A DNA stretch of 35,876 bases from Asticcacaulis biprosthecium C19. Lineage in GTDB: Bacteria > Pseudomonadota > Alphaproteobacteria > Caulobacterales > Caulobacteraceae. This document shows, piece by piece, positions 9,172 to 18,762 of this stretch (the stretch's first letter is position 1; every line of letters begins with the position of its first letter). The notes beneath the pieces were generated by a model. The model was not told the DNA's origin. It made no database searches and was given only the letters and a program-made list of their open reading frames with translations. The stretch covers positions 405,290 to 441,165 of the forward strand of contig NZ_GL883079.1 in assembly GCF_000204015.1 (NCBI RefSeq). The letters run 5' to 3'. Position numbers and translations under genes: made by a program.

Positions 9172-10077
9172 ATGGCTGAGATCACTGCTGCCCTGGTAAA
9201 GGAACTGCGCGAAAAGTCCGGCGTGGGCATGATGGACTGCAAGAAGGCCCTGTCGGAGAACGACGGCGACATCGAAGCGTCCCTGGACTGGCTGCGCGCC
9301 AAGGGCCTGTCCAAGGCCGCCAAGAAGGCTGACCGCATTGCGGCTGAAGGCCTGGTCGTCATCGCCACCAGCGGCACGACCGCCGCAGCCGTCGAAGTCA
9401 ACGCCGAAACCGACTTCGTTGCCCGTAACGATCTATTCCAGGCCCTGGCCCGCGCAGCAGGCCAGGCCGGCCTGTCGGCTAACTCGGCGGAAGAGGTTCA
9501 CGCTTCGGTCGAAGACCAGATCACGCATCTGATCGCCACCATCGGTGAAAACATGATGGTCCGCCGCTTCGCCAAGCTGAGCGTGTCGCAGGGCGTTGTC
9601 GCTTCATACATCCACAACGCTGTCGCGCCGGACCTCGGCCGTATCGGCGTCCTCGTCGCCCTGGAATCGGCCGGCGATACCGCCGTGCTGAACGATATCG
9701 GCCGCAAGATCGCCATGCACGTTGCGGCTACTCAGCCGCAGTCGCTGAGCACGGACGACCTGGACCCGGCCGCCATCGAACGCGAAAAGGCGATCTTCAC
9801 CGAGCAGGCCCTGGCGTCGGGCAAGCCGGCTCAGGTCGTCGAAAAGATGGTCGAGGGCCGTATCCGCAAGTTCTTCGAAGAAGTCGTGCTGACCAAGCAA
9901 GCCTTCGTTATGAACCCGGATCAGACCATCGAACAACTGGTCGCCGACACCGCGAAGCAACTCGGTACCCCTGTGACTCTGACGGCGTTCACCCGTCTGG
10001 CCCTGGGTGAAGGCGTCGAGAAGAAGCAGGACGACTTCGCCGCCGAAGTCGCCGCCATGACCGGTGGCGCGGCGTAA
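9172..10077 (+). CDS. tsf: Translation elongation factor Ts
   Basis: Guanine-nucleotide exchange factor for EF-Tu in the cytosol. The 301-residue protein has the N-terminal UBA-like domain ([19 protein letters not shown], 9-27) and the conserved TDFVARN at 80-86, whose Asp-Phe contact EF-Tu. The dimerisation and C-terminal core follow ([29 protein letters not shown]). A strong GGAGG at 9161-9165 precedes the ATG. It follows rpsB and is closed by an intrinsic terminator at 10099-10138, so rpsB-tsf forms a unit. Confidence 0.97.
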   Translation: MAEITAALVKELREKSGVGMMDCKKALSENDGDIEASLDWLRAKGLSKAAKKADRIAAEGLVVIATSGTTAAAVEVNAETDFVARNDLFQALARAAGQAGLSANSAEEVHASVEDQITHLIATIGENMMVRRFAKLSVSQGVVASYIHNAVAPDLGRIGVLVALESAGDTAVLNDIGRKIAMHVAATQPQSLSTDDLDPAAIEREKAIFTEQALASGKPAQVVEKMVEGRIRKFFEEVVLTKQAFVMNPDQTIEQLVADTAKQLGTPVTLTAFTRLALGEGVEKKQDDFAAEVAAMTGGAA

Positions 10078-10098
10078 TCGCCGATTGCCACGAAAATG

Positions 10099-10138
10099 AA
10101 GGGGCGCGGACGTTCGCAACGTTCGCGCCCTTTTCTTT
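10099..10138 (+). terminator. Strong intrinsic terminator after tsf
   Basis: GGGCGCG (10102-10108) pairs with CGCGCCC (10124-10130). The stem continues through a G-T pair and ACGTT/AACGT to a 3-base loop at 10115-10117, and AAG outside can pair with the start of the T-run. It is followed by TTTTCTTT. This is a textbook Rho-independent terminator 22 bases after tsf. Confidence 0.9.
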
Positions 10139-10159
10139 GCAGACACAAAGCGCTAAACC
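10137..10159 (+). promoter_or_regulatory. Candidate promoter for pyrH-frr
   Basis: GCTAAACC at 10152-10159 matches 7 of 8 positions of the Caulobacter -10 pattern GCTANAWC, with TTGCAGA at 10137-10143 as a possible -35 and an 8-base spacer. Transcription must restart here because a strong terminator ends just upstream; the exact boxes are tentative. Confidence 0.35.
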
Positions 10160-10219
10160 CGGCACGGGGCGCGCCATCCAGGCCGATTCATTGGCCAACT
10201 TGATTCACCGGAGAGTATC

Positions 10220-10945
10220 ATGACCGCGACGGCGGAGCTCAAATACAAACGCATCCTGCTCAAGATCTCCGGCGAAGTTCTGATGGGCGACCAGGGCTTC
10301 GGCATCGACATGAAGACCGTGCAGGCTGTGGCCGAGGAAGTCGCCGAGGTGGCGCGCCTGGGGGTCGAGCTTTGCCTCGTGATCGGCGGCGGCAACATCT
10401 TCCGCGGCCTGTCCAAGGCCGCCGTCGGCATGGAACGCTCCAGCGCTGACTATATGGGCATGCTGGCCACGGTGATGAACGCCCTGGCCATGCAGAACGC
10501 CCTTGAAAAGCAGGGCATCGACACCCGCGTCCAGTCGGCGATTCAGATGAACGCCGTGTGCGAACCCTTCGTGCGCCGCCGCGCCATCCGCCATCTTGAA
10601 AAAGGACGGGTGGTGATCTTCGCCGCCGGCACGGGCGCACCCTATTTCACCACCGACACAGCGGCCGCCCTGCGCGCCGCCGAAATGACCTGCGATGCGT
10701 TGTTCAAGGGGACCTCGGTCGACGGCGTCTATACCGCCGACCCCAAGAAGGATCCGTCGGCCGAACGCTACGAAAAGCTCAACTATCTCGAAGTCCTGTC
10801 GCGCGACCTGAAGGTGATGGACGCCTCCGCCGTGTCGCTGATGCGCGAGAACGCTATCCCCATCGTCGTCTTCTCCATCCGTACGCCGGGCGCCCTGAAC
10901 GAGGTGATCCACGGCCGCGGCACCCATACCGTCATTACCAACTAA
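10220..10945 (+). CDS. pyrH: UMP kinase
   Basis: Phosphorylates UMP to UDP with ATP in pyrimidine nucleotide synthesis; bacterial UMP kinase is a hexamer of the amino-acid-kinase fold. The 241 residues start with the phosphate-binding segment [14 protein letters not shown] (10-23), followed by [10 protein letters not shown] (about 54-63), the UMP-contacting [17 protein letters not shown], and the nucleotide site [26 protein letters not shown] sits a few bases before the ATG. It precedes frr by 14 bases, the usual pyrH-frr pair. Confidence 0.97.
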   Translation: MTATAELKYKRILLKISGEVLMGDQGFGIDMKTVQAVAEEVAEVARLGVELCLVIGGGNIFRGLSKAAVGMERSSADYMGMLATVMNALAMQNALEKQGIDTRVQSAIQMNAVCEPFVRRRAIRHLEKGRVVIFAAGTGAPYFTTDTAAALRAAEMTCDALFKGTSVDGVYTADPKKDPSAERYEKLNYLEVLSRDLKVMDASAVSLMRENAIPIVVFSIRTPGALNEVIHGRGTHTVITN

Positions 10946-10959
10946 AGAAGGGATCCCTC

Positions 10960-11517
10960 ATGGCAAAGCCCGATCTCAACCGCTACAAGGACCGCATGGA
11001 CAAGGCGGTCGTGGCGCTGAAAGAAGACTATTCCGGTCTGCGCACCGGCCGCGCCTCGGCGTCGTTGCTGGATCAGGTGGTCGTCGATGCCTACGGCTCG
11101 ACCATGCCGCTGAACGCCTGCGCCGCTGTCAGCGTCCCCGAAGCCCGCATGATCAGCGTCAGCGTCTGGGACCGCGGCCTGACCGTCTCGGTGGAAAAGG
11201 CCATCCGCAATGCCGGTCTGGGCCTGAACCCGATCACCGATGGTCAGACCCTGCGCATCCCGATCCCGCCCCTGACCGAGGAGCGGCGCAAGGAACTGGT
11301 CAAGATCGCCGGCAAATATGCCGAAACCCAGCGCGTCGCCGTGCGCAATGTCCGCCGCGAAGCGATGGACGACCTGAAGAAGGCCGAGAAGGCCTCCGAT
11401 ATCAGCGAAGATGAAGAAAAGAAGGGCGGCACCGAGATCCAGGGCTTCACCGACTCCGCCATCAAGCGTATCGATGAGGTTCTGAAGGCCAAGGAAGCCG
11501 AGATCATGCAGGTTTAG
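10960..11517 (+). CDS. frr: Ribosome recycling factor
   Basis: Splits the post-termination ribosome together with EF-G. At 185 residues it has the standard length. The conserved [11 protein letters not shown] block lies near residues 24-34, with the hinge and domain II around [15 protein letters not shown], and the C-terminal long helices contain [28 protein letters not shown] and [21 protein letters not shown] upstream serves as ribosome-binding site. It follows pyrH closely and precedes uppS, a conserved order in bacteria. Confidence 0.97.
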   Translation: MAKPDLNRYKDRMDKAVVALKEDYSGLRTGRASASLLDQVVVDAYGSTMPLNACAAVSVPEARMISVSVWDRGLTVSVEKAIRNAGLGLNPITDGQTLRIPIPPLTEERRKELVKIAGKYAETQRVAVRNVRREAMDDLKKAEKASDISEDEEKKGGTEIQGFTDSAIKRIDEVLKAKEAEIMQV

Positions 11518-11555
11518 GGATTCCTGAACCCTTGAGATGTAGAATCGACAGTAAG

Positions 11556-12335
11556 ATGATGCCGTTAGGCCCGATGGATGCGCGTGAACCGACCCGCCCG
11601 GATGATCTCCCGGCGACGCCGTTTCACGTTGCCATCATCATGGACGGCAACGGCCGCTGGGCGAAGGAACGCGGCCAGATCCGCACCATAGGCCATAAGG
11701 CGGGTGTCGATGCGCTGAAACGGACCATCACTGCGGCCGTCGACCTGGGCGTCACGCATATGACGGTCTTCGCCTTTTCGACCGAGAACTGGCGTCGGCC
11801 CGAGGCCGAGGTCAGCGACCTGATGGGCCTTCTGCGGGCCTTTATAAAAGCCGATCTCGCCCGCCTGCGCCGCGAAGGTGTCTGCGTCCGCATCATCGGC
11901 CAGGAGGACGGTTTGCCCAGGGATATCGTCGGTATGGTCGCCGACGCCCACGAGCAAACCAAGCACAATTCCCGCTTTTTCCTGCAGGTCGCGCTGAACT
12001 ACGGCGCCCAGGCCGACATTGTCGAAGCGGCGCGACGTTTGGCCCAAAGCGCAAGGGATGGGGCGATTACCCCCGAATCCATTACCGCGGACATCTTCGC
12101 CAACAGCTTGTCGACCCACGGTTTGCCGCCGCTGGATCTGCTGATCCGGACATCGGGCGAGCACCGTCTTTCGAACTTCCTGCTGTGGGAAGCCGCCTAT
12201 GCCGAGTTCGTTTTTCAGGACATTCTCTGGCCGGATTATGGGCACGACGCGCTGAAACAGGCGCTGGACATCTTTGCCCGGCGTAACCGCCGCTTTGGCG
12301 CCGTGGATCCGGGACATGCCGCCCAGCCCGCCTGA
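11556..12335 (+). CDS. uppS: Undecaprenyl diphosphate synthase
   Basis: Adds eight isopentenyl units to farnesyl diphosphate, giving the C55 lipid carrier of peptidoglycan and polysaccharide synthesis. Signature blocks are HVAIIMDGNGRWAKERG with the catalytic Asp, FAFSTENWRRP, and RTSGEHRLSNFLLWEAAYAEFVF near the C-terminus. The start is uncertain: in-frame starts are TTG 11532, ATG 11556, ATG 11559 and ATG 11574. The last gives 253 residues, the E. coli length, and has AGG shortly upstream; I list 11556 (259 residues) as a compromise. The end overlaps the cdsA start by 20 bases. Confidence 0.94.
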   Translation: MMPLGPMDAREPTRPDDLPATPFHVAIIMDGNGRWAKERGQIRTIGHKAGVDALKRTITAAVDLGVTHMTVFAFSTENWRRPEAEVSDLMGLLRAFIKADLARLRREGVCVRIIGQEDGLPRDIVGMVADAHEQTKHNSRFFLQVALNYGAQADIVEAARRLAQSARDGAITPESITADIFANSLSTHGLPPLDLLIRTSGEHRLSNFLLWEAAYAEFVFQDILWPDYGHDALKQALDIFARRNRRFGAVDPGHAAQPA

Positions 12336-13167
12336 AACCCCCGCCAAAAAACCGTTTATGGGTAAGCGCGGCCGCGAACTGCTGGTGCGTGTGGCCTCGG
12401 CTTTTGTCCTGATCCCGCTGGTCTTGGGCATTTTGTGGTTGGGCGGGGCATGGTTTCTGACCCTGATCAGTGTCGGTGTCGCCTTGTTGTGCATCGAATG
12501 GGGCCTGATGGCCTCGCCCAATGCCGGCGCCCGCCTGGCAGCGGCCCTGACCATCTCCGCCCTTGCCGCCGTCTTTACCGGTTATCTCGGCCATCCCGTC
12601 CTGTCGTTCCTGATCTTGCTGTTTGGCGCCCTGTGCACCGGCCTTTATGGCTATCGCCTGGGCGCCGGCTGGATGGATGCGGCCTATGGTGTCCTCTATG
12701 TCGGTTTTCCCGCCATCATTATCATGTGGCTGCGCGAGGATGCCAATAATGGCCTGGCCTGGGTGATGTTCGCCTTCCTCATCGCCTGGGCTTCGGACAG
12801 CGCTGCCTATGTCACGGGGAAGCTGGTCGGCGGTCCCAAGCTGTGGCGGCGTTACAGTCCCAACAAGACCTGGTCGGGCTTTGCCGGCGGGATGATTGCC
12901 GGTATGCTCACCGCCGCGGCCTTGAACGACCTGACCCACCTGTTCAAGCACAACATCTCGCCGATTGTCGTCGGTGTCGTGGTTTCCCTGGCAACGATGG
13001 CCGGCGATCTGTGGGAATCGGCCTTGAAGCGCCGTTTCGGAGTCAAGGATGCCGGCAGCCTTATCCCTGGGCATGGCGGCCTGATGGACCGGGTCGACGG
13101 CCTGATGTTTGCCATTGTGGCCCTGGGCGGTATAAGACTGCTTGTTCTTCTAGGTACCGAAATCTGA
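12316..13167 (+). CDS. cdsA: Phosphatidate cytidylyltransferase
   Basis: Inner-membrane enzyme that makes CDP-diacylglycerol from phosphatidate and CTP, the branch point to all phospholipids. The protein is 283 residues from this ATG, with about eight membrane segments. The family signature is at the C-terminal end: SALKRRFGVKDAGSLIPGHG followed by GLMDRVDGL. The longer frame to 12274 would need a TTG deep inside uppS; MGKRGRELL at 12358 is another possible start. The chosen ATG overlaps the uppS tail, and the stop TGA shares one base with the dxr ATG, implying translational coupling through uppS-cdsA-dxr. Confidence 0.95.
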   Translation: MPPSPPETPAKKPFMGKRGRELLVRVASAFVLIPLVLGILWLGGAWFLTLISVGVALLCIEWGLMASPNAGARLAAALTISALAAVFTGYLGHPVLSFLILLFGALCTGLYGYRLGAGWMDAAYGVLYVGFPAIIIMWLREDANNGLAWVMFAFLIAWASDSAAYVTGKLVGGPKLWRRYSPNKTWSGFAGGMIAGMLTAAALNDLTHLFKHNISPIVVGVVVSLATMAGDLWESALKRRFGVKDAGSLIPGHGGLMDRVDGLMFAIVALGGIRLLVLLGTEI

Positions 13168-14369
13168 TGACACGGCGTATTTCCATTCTGGGTTCGACCG
13201 GGTCCATCGGGGTTTCGACCTTGCGCCTGCTCGACGAAGCCGGTGGCGACTTCGCCATCGAAGCCCTGATCGGCGGCCGTAACGTCGACCTTCTGGCTGA
13301 ACAGGCGCTGAAATACCGGCCCGCCGTCACCGTCCTGGCCGATCCGTCGCAATGGCCGGCCTTCCGCGACCGCCTGGCCGGCAGCGGACTGGACATTGCC
13401 TGCGGGGAGGACGCCGTTTGTGCCGCAGCCGGTCGCAAGACCGATCTGGTGATGGCGGCTATTGTCGGCATCGCCGGGCTGAAGCCGACCTGGGCCGCGG
13501 CTGCCACCGGTGCAACACTCGCGCTGGCCAACAAGGAAAGTCTGGTCTGCTGCGGCCGCGCCCTGATCGACCGGGTCGAGGCTCATGGCGGCCGGGTTCT
13601 GCCGGTTGATTCCGAGCACAATGCCATCTTTCAGGTCCTGGATGCCACGCAGAAGGACAAGATCTCCCGGCTGATCCTGACCGCTTCGGGCGGGCCATTT
13701 TTTGGCCGCACACGCGCCGAACTCGCTCAGGTGACGGTCGAGCAGGCGCTGAAACATCCCAACTGGTCGATGGGCGCGAAGATTACCATCGATTCGGCGA
13801 CCTTGGCGAACAAGGGCCTGGAGCTGATCGAAGCGGCCTATCTTTTCGATATGCCGGGCGACAAGATCGATGTCGTCATCCATCCGCAGTCCGTGGTCCA
13901 CAGCCTGGTCGAATACCGCGACGGCTCCAGTCTGGCGCAACTGGGCCCGCCGGACATGCGCGTTCCGATCAGCTACTGCTTAGGCTGGCCTGACCGCGTC
14001 GTGTGGCAGGCACCGCGCCTGGACCTGGTCAAGCTGGCCAATCTCAGCTTTTCGGCACCCGACGAAAACGCTTTCCCGATGTTGCGCCTGGCGCGCCAGG
14101 CGCTGGAGGCCGGGGAGGGGATGACGACGGTTTTCAACGCCGCCAACGAGATTTGCGTCCAGGCCTTTCTGGACCGCCGCATCGGATTTTTACAAATCGC
14201 CGATTATGTCGAAACTGCCATGATGCGGGCTCAATTGCCCACTATCTCTTCCAAGGATCACATAAGTCGTGATATGTCCGGTGACAGAATGACTCTGGTC
14301 CTGGAAATTGACGTCCAGGTGCGCAGTCTGGTGCAGGATCTGTTCGTTTCCGCCCGCCAGCACGTGTAA
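13167..14369 (+). CDS. dxr: 1-deoxy-D-xylulose 5-phosphate reductoisomerase
   Basis: Second enzyme of the MEP isoprenoid pathway: converts DXP to MEP using NADPH and a divalent metal. The 400-residue protein begins MTRRISILGSTGSIG with the NADPH-binding glycine loop at 9-15. LANKESLV is at 120-127, and the metal site includes PVDSEHNAIFQ with D148 and E150. Downstream come TASGGPF and the substrate-binding HPNWSMGAKITIDSATLANKGLE block. The reading frame is open further upstream to 12843, but that part is cdsA in another frame. The start overlaps the cdsA stop (TGATG). Its product feeds uppS two genes upstream. Confidence 0.97.
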   Translation: MTRRISILGSTGSIGVSTLRLLDEAGGDFAIEALIGGRNVDLLAEQALKYRPAVTVLADPSQWPAFRDRLAGSGLDIACGEDAVCAAAGRKTDLVMAAIVGIAGLKPTWAAAATGATLALANKESLVCCGRALIDRVEAHGGRVLPVDSEHNAIFQVLDATQKDKISRLILTASGGPFFGRTRAELAQVTVEQALKHPNWSMGAKITIDSATLANKGLELIEAAYLFDMPGDKIDVVIHPQSVVHSLVEYRDGSSLAQLGPPDMRVPISYCLGWPDRVVWQAPRLDLVKLANLSFSAPDENAFPMLRLARQALEAGEGMTTVFNAANEICVQAFLDRRIGFLQIADYVETAMMRAQLPTISSKDHISRDMSGDRMTLVLEIDVQVRSLVQDLFVSARQHV

Positions 14370-14384
14370 GGGAGCGGTAAGTTT

Positions 14385-14390
14385 GGAGGA
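14385..14390 (+). promoter_or_regulatory. Shine-Dalgarno for the rseP TTG start
   Basis: GGAGGA at 14385-14390 is 6 bases before a TTG at 14397. No ATG or GTG lies in frame nearby, so this strong site supports the rare TTG initiation codon. Confidence 0.7.
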
Positions 14391-14396
14391 CGGTGC

Positions 14397-15599
14397 TTGT
14401 TAAATTTCATCATCGGCATTGTCCCGTTCCTGATCATCATTTCGCTGATCGTGACCTTCCACGAATTTGGCCATTACTCGGTCGCACGCCTGTTCGGTAC
14501 GCGCATCGAACGCTTCTCGGTAGGTTTCGGTAAAATCCTCCTCCGTCGCAAGGACAAGCGCGGCACCGAATGGTGCATTAGCGCACTGCCGCTGGGTGGC
14601 TATGTCAAGTTTGCCGGTGATGAGAACGTCACCTCGATGATGCCCTCGGCCGAGGAACTGGAAGCGTCGCGCGAAGCCATCACCCAGCGAGAAGGCACCG
14701 CGGCCGTTAGCGAGTATTTCCATTTCAAACCGCTGTGGCAGCGGTTTCTGGTCGTTCTGGCCGGGCCGGTGGCGAACTTCATCCTGGCCATAGCCATCTT
14801 CACCTTTATCTTTGCGACCGGGGGCGAGCGCGTTATCCCGTCCAAGGTCAGCCAGGTTGAAGCTGGCAGTCCGGCGGCCGTCGCCGGCTTCCAGGCCGGA
14901 GATATCATTCGTTTTATCGACGGCAAGTCTGTGAACAGCGAGACCGAAGCCCGCATGCTGATCATGCTGCGCGGCGCCACGGCAACGCGGTTTGTCGTGG
15001 AACGCGCCGGGGCGAACGTCGAGCTGACCGCAACGCCGCGTCGGGTCTCGGTCGACCCCAAGGGGCCCAATCCCGAACTGAAGGTCGGGCAATTGGGTAT
15101 CATCATGGGAGAGCCGGCGGTTCGGGTGCGCTACAATCCGATCGAAGCTCTGGTCAGAGGTAATAACGAAACCTGGCGCGCGCTCGACACCAACCTGACC
15201 TATATCGCGCGCATTTTCACCGGTAAGGAAAACGGAAATCAGATCGGCGGTATCGTCGGCATGACCAAGACGACAGGTGATGTGACGGTTGCCCTGACGC
15301 AGTACGAGGCGCCTGTGCATATCAAGGTGCTCAATCTGCTTTACACCTACCTACAGTACATGGCTTATATCTCGATCGCGGTGGGATTCCTGAACCTGCT
15401 GCCGATTCCCGCGCTAGATGGCGGTCACCTGGCCTTTTTCCTGTGGCAAGGTGTGACCAGAAAACCTATTTCGCCGGAAATCCAGAGCGCGGCCTTCCGA
15501 ATTGCCGTAGTACTGGTATTAGGCTTAATGACGTTCGCGTTCTGGAACGATATCAATAATCACGGACTGACAAAGTTCATTGGGGGGTTGTTTTCATGA
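14397..15599 (+). CDS. rseP: RseP-family site-2 intramembrane metalloprotease
   Basis: Zinc protease that cuts membrane-spanning substrates; the Caulobacter homologue MmpA cleaves PodJ, and the E. coli protein releases sigma-E. The 400 residues carry the zinc motif HEFGH at 22-26 in the first membrane helix. A PDZ domain lies around 150-230 (VSQVEAGSPAAVAGFQAGDIIRFIDG). The second active-site motif LLPIPALDGGH is near 334-344, with the metal-ligand Asp at 341. One PDZ domain is evident where E. coli RseP has two, consistent with the shorter length. Translation starts at TTG with a strong Shine-Dalgarno. It neighbours bamA, the usual envelope-stress and assembly context. Confidence 0.95.
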   Translation: MLNFIIGIVPFLIIISLIVTFHEFGHYSVARLFGTRIERFSVGFGKILLRRKDKRGTEWCISALPLGGYVKFAGDENVTSMMPSAEELEASREAITQREGTAAVSEYFHFKPLWQRFLVVLAGPVANFILAIAIFTFIFATGGERVIPSKVSQVEAGSPAAVAGFQAGDIIRFIDGKSVNSETEARMLIMLRGATATRFVVERAGANVELTATPRRVSVDPKGPNPELKVGQLGIIMGEPAVRVRYNPIEALVRGNNETWRALDTNLTYIARIFTGKENGNQIGGIVGMTKTTGDVTVALTQYEAPVHIKVLNLLYTYLQYMAYISIAVGFLNLLPIPALDGGHLAFFLWQGVTRKPISPEIQSAAFRIAVVLVLGLMTFAFWNDINNHGLTKFIGGLFS

Positions 15600-15661
15600 T
15601 GTGGTTGCCACGTCGCGCTGCTACCGTAACCCCGGTTAGGTCCATGCATAAAAGAGGCACT

Positions 15662-18037
15662 ATGACCCTGTCCCGCTCCCTTACCCTTGGCGTCAGCTTA
15701 CTGGCATTGGCCGGTCTGACCGTCGCCGCTACCGGGGTCGAAGCGCGCACCTACATGCAGGACGAGCCCGCCGGCGCGCAGCAGCGGGCGGCGACCGCTT
15801 ATGTCAGCGCTATTCGGGTCGAAGGCAACGAACGTATCGACAATCAGACCATCGTTTCGTACCTGCCTTTCCAGGCTGGCGCGACGGTCGATGCCGAAAT
15901 GATCGACCTGGCCGTCAAGACGCTTTACCGCACAGACCTGTTCTCGGACGTTCAGATCCAGATGCAGGGTAGTGAGATGGTGGTGACCGTGGTCGAAAGC
16001 CCGATCATCAACCAGGTGGTCTTCGAAGGCAACAAGGCGATGACCAAGGACAAGCTGCGCGAGGAAGTGCAGATTCGTCCGCGCGGCGTCTTCACCAAGG
16101 CCAAGGTTCAGGAAGACGTTCAGCGTATCGTCGAACTGTACCGCAAGGGTGGTCGTATCGCTGCCACCGTGACGCCCAAGATCGTCGAACTGCCGCAAAA
16201 GCGGGTCGACCTGATTTTCGAAATCGATGAAGGTCCCAAGACGGGCGTATCGCAGGTCAATTTCGTCGGCAACAAGGCCTTTTCCGACAATGACTTGAAG
16301 GGCGTGGTCGTCACCCAGAAGTCGCTGTGGTGGAAATTCTTCTCGTCGAACGACAACTACGACCCGGACCGTATGGATTATGACCGGGAGCAGCTGCGCA
16401 AGTTCTATACCAACCGTGGCTACTACGACTTCCGTATCATTTCGGCCGTGGCGGAACTGACGCCGGACCGCAAAGACTTCGTCATCTCCTACACCCTGGA
16501 CGAAGGCGAAAAGTACAATTTTGGCCGCATCACCATCAAGACCGACAACGACAAGTTGAAGGCGGAAAATCTTCAGCGTTCTGTCGCTATCCGTCCCGGT
16601 CAGCTGTATGAAAGCGACCGCGTCGAAAAGGCGGTCGACGACCTGACCTTTGCCGCCGGTTCGTCGGGCTTTGCCTTTGTCGACATCCGTCCGCAGGAAG
16701 AAGCCGACCCCAATACCAAGAAAGTCGATTTGGTCTTCAACGTTCACGAAGGTGCGCGCGTCTATATCGACAAGGTCAATATCGTCGGCAATACCCAAAC
16801 GCTTGACCGTGTTATCCGCCGCCAGATGCTGGTTTCGGAAGGCGATGCCTACAACAAGGCGTTGCTGGAGCGGTCGCGCATCTATATTGCTGGCCTTGGC
16901 TTCTTCAAGGAAGGCGAAGAGGGCGTTAAGATCAGTGAAAAGCCTTCGCCGGCTGCCGGCAAGACCAATATCGAAGTCGCTGTGGTCGAACAGCCAACCG
17001 GCGAACTGTCGTTTGGCGCCGGTTTCTCGTCGATCCAGAAGTTCATCCTCGATATCGGCATCTCGCAACGCAACTTCCGTGGTACGGGCCAGGACGTGCG
17101 CGCCCGTATCCAGACCGGCTCGATCCAGAAGGACATCGACTTCTCCTTCACCGAGCCGCGCTTCATGGGCCGCAACGTGTCGGCCGGTTTTGACATCTTC
17201 TCCAGTTCCTACCGCTATCGCGGCGTCGACTTCCGCACGGAATCGAGCGGCGCCGGTCTTCGCCTGGGCTATAACCTGAATGGCTATTCAGTCCTGCGTC
17301 TGCGATACAACATCCGCAAGGACTATATCTCGACGACGGCCAACAACTGCGACAGCTTGCTTTACAGCTGCGGTAACGGCTTGACCTCTTCGGTTGGTTA
17401 CTCTCTGTCGTATGATCGTCGTAACGACTTCATCCAACCGACCCGTGGCTGGAATGCTGTCCTGCGGCAGGATATCGCCGGCCTGGGTGGTGACGTGAAG
17501 TATGTCGCGACCGAAGGTGAAGCGCACTGGTACCATGGCTTCCGCAAGGACATGATTCTGCACGTGTCCGGCTCGGCGGGTACCAAGGTGCCATGGGGCG
17601 GTGACTCGGTGCGCATTAACGACCGCTTCTTCAAGGGCGGCGACACGATGCGCGGCTTCGAATACGCCGGTATCGGTCCGCGGGACATCAGTTCGACCTA
17701 TGCCCTGGGCGGCCAGACCTATGCCATCGGTTCCGCGGAACTGGGTGTTCCCAACGGGCTGCCGGATCAGTACGGCCTTAAAACGGCTTTATTTCTCGAT
17801 ATAGGTACGCTCGGAGGTATCGATAAGTCGCTTAAGGTCTACGGACCTGGCACGACGACGCCAGGGCAGACCAATCCGGGCATCCGGGACGATTTCACGG
17901 CTCGTATTTCCGCGGGTCTCACCATCCGGTGGAAGTCGCCAATGGGTCCGATCCAGTTCGATCTCAGTCAGGTCCTGTCCAAGGCTGACTACGACAAGGT
18001 CGAAACCTTCCGCTTCTCGCAATCCACTCAATTCTAA
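15662..18037 (+). CDS. bamA: Outer membrane protein assembly factor BamA
   Basis: Central pore of the BAM complex, which inserts beta-barrel proteins into the outer membrane. The chosen ATG has AAGAGG just upstream and opens a Sec signal peptide (MTLSRSLTLGVSLLALAGLTVAATG) cut after about residue 28; earlier in-frame ATGs at 15596 and 15644 would add an unneeded arginine-rich leader. Mature residues from about 45 to 440 form five POTRA domains (first: AYVSAIRVEGNERIDNQTIV), and the rest is the 16-stranded barrel. The barrel includes the GDxxRGF-like GGDTMRGFEYAGIGPRD. The protein ends in Phe, the terminal aromatic recognised by BAM itself. The 791-residue length is typical. Confidence 0.96.
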   Translation: MTLSRSLTLGVSLLALAGLTVAATGVEARTYMQDEPAGAQQRAATAYVSAIRVEGNERIDNQTIVSYLPFQAGATVDAEMIDLAVKTLYRTDLFSDVQIQMQGSEMVVTVVESPIINQVVFEGNKAMTKDKLREEVQIRPRGVFTKAKVQEDVQRIVELYRKGGRIAATVTPKIVELPQKRVDLIFEIDEGPKTGVSQVNFVGNKAFSDNDLKGVVVTQKSLWWKFFSSNDNYDPDRMDYDREQLRKFYTNRGYYDFRIISAVAELTPDRKDFVISYTLDEGEKYNFGRITIKTDNDKLKAENLQRSVAIRPGQLYESDRVEKAVDDLTFAAGSSGFAFVDIRPQEEADPNTKKVDLVFNVHEGARVYIDKVNIVGNTQTLDRVIRRQMLVSEGDAYNKALLERSRIYIAGLGFFKEGEEGVKISEKPSPAAGKTNIEVAVVEQPTGELSFGAGFSSIQKFILDIGISQRNFRGTGQDVRARIQTGSIQKDIDFSFTEPRFMGRNVSAGFDIFSSSYRYRGVDFRTESSGAGLRLGYNLNGYSVLRLRYNIRKDYISTTANNCDSLLYSCGNGLTSSVGYSLSYDRRNDFIQPTRGWNAVLRQDIAGLGGDVKYVATEGEAHWYHGFRKDMILHVSGSAGTKVPWGGDSVRINDRFFKGGDTMRGFEYAGIGPRDISSTYALGGQTYAIGSAELGVPNGLPDQYGLKTALFLDIGTLGGIDKSLKVYGPGTTTPGQTNPGIRDDFTARISAGLTIRWKSPMGPIQFDLSQVLSKADYDKVETFRFSQSTQF

Positions 18038-18053
18038 AAAAAGCATCCTCACC

Positions 18054-18746
18054 ATGACAAAGACATCGCTCGTTGCTCTCGCCGGCGTTTTGGCTCTGAC
18101 CGCCGCGGGCCAGGCCTTCGCTCAGACATCGCCGACTCCGCCGACCTTTGGCGCCGCCATTCCGGGACAATGCGTTCTCGATACCGGTAAGGCCCTGGCT
18201 GACTCCAAGCTGGGTCAGCAAGCCAATGCGCGCCTGGCGCAATTGCAGGCTCAGGTCAAGGCCGAGCTGACCGGTGAAAGCGAAGCGCTCCAGGCCGAGG
18301 AGAAGCAGCTTCAGGATACCCAAAAGACGGCCACGGCAACCGAAGCCGGAAAGAAGCAGTGGGAAGGCAAGGTTCAGGCCTGGGCGCAGAAGGGTGAAAT
18401 CTGGCAGCGTAAGGTGCAACTGCGTGAGGAAGAGATGCGTTATACGACGCAGATAGCGATCAACTCTGTCATGGAAAAAATGATCCCGCAGATCAACACG
18501 GTTGTGACGCAAAAGCAGTGCTCGATGGTGGTTCGTGCCGATGGCCTGTTGCAATACCAGGTCGGCGGGCCTAACAATCAAAGTCAAGAAGTCCTCTATG
18601 TGAATCCGGCCATGGACATTACGGCTTCGGTTGTGCAGAAGATGGATGCTTCGGGCGAGCAGTTGCCGCAAATCAATCGCGTCAACCTCGAACAACAAGC
18701 CGCGCAGGCCCAGGCTGCTCAAGGGGCTCCGGCGCAAAAGAAATAA
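18054..18746 (+). CDS. skp: OmpH/Skp-family periplasmic chaperone
   Basis: Periplasmic chaperone that escorts unfolded outer-membrane proteins to BAM. The 230 residues start with a clear signal peptide ([19 protein letters not shown], cleavage after AFA at about residue 23). A charged, Gln/Lys/Glu-rich helical hairpin from about 50 to 150 follows, as expected for the Skp tentacles. The protein is longer than E. coli Skp (161), with an extra C-terminal section ending in a Gln/Ala-rich tail ([15 protein letters not shown]). The place between bamA and lpxD is the conserved skp position. The sequence is divergent, so the call leans on context as well as composition. Confidence 0.88.
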   Translation: MTKTSLVALAGVLALTAAGQAFAQTSPTPPTFGAAIPGQCVLDTGKALADSKLGQQANARLAQLQAQVKAELTGESEALQAEEKQLQDTQKTATATEAGKKQWEGKVQAWAQKGEIWQRKVQLREEEMRYTTQIAINSVMEKMIPQINTVVTQKQCSMVVRADGLLQYQVGGPNNQSQEVLYVNPAMDITASVVQKMDASGEQLPQINRVNLEQQAAQAQAAQGAPAQKK

Positions 18747-18762
18747 CGAGTCGAATTGCCTT

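Noticed and set aside
12843-13166. Upstream extension of dxr by about 108 codons
   Set aside because: This stretch is cdsA read in another frame; real Dxr begins at MTRRISILGSTGSIG, with the ATG overlapping the cdsA stop.
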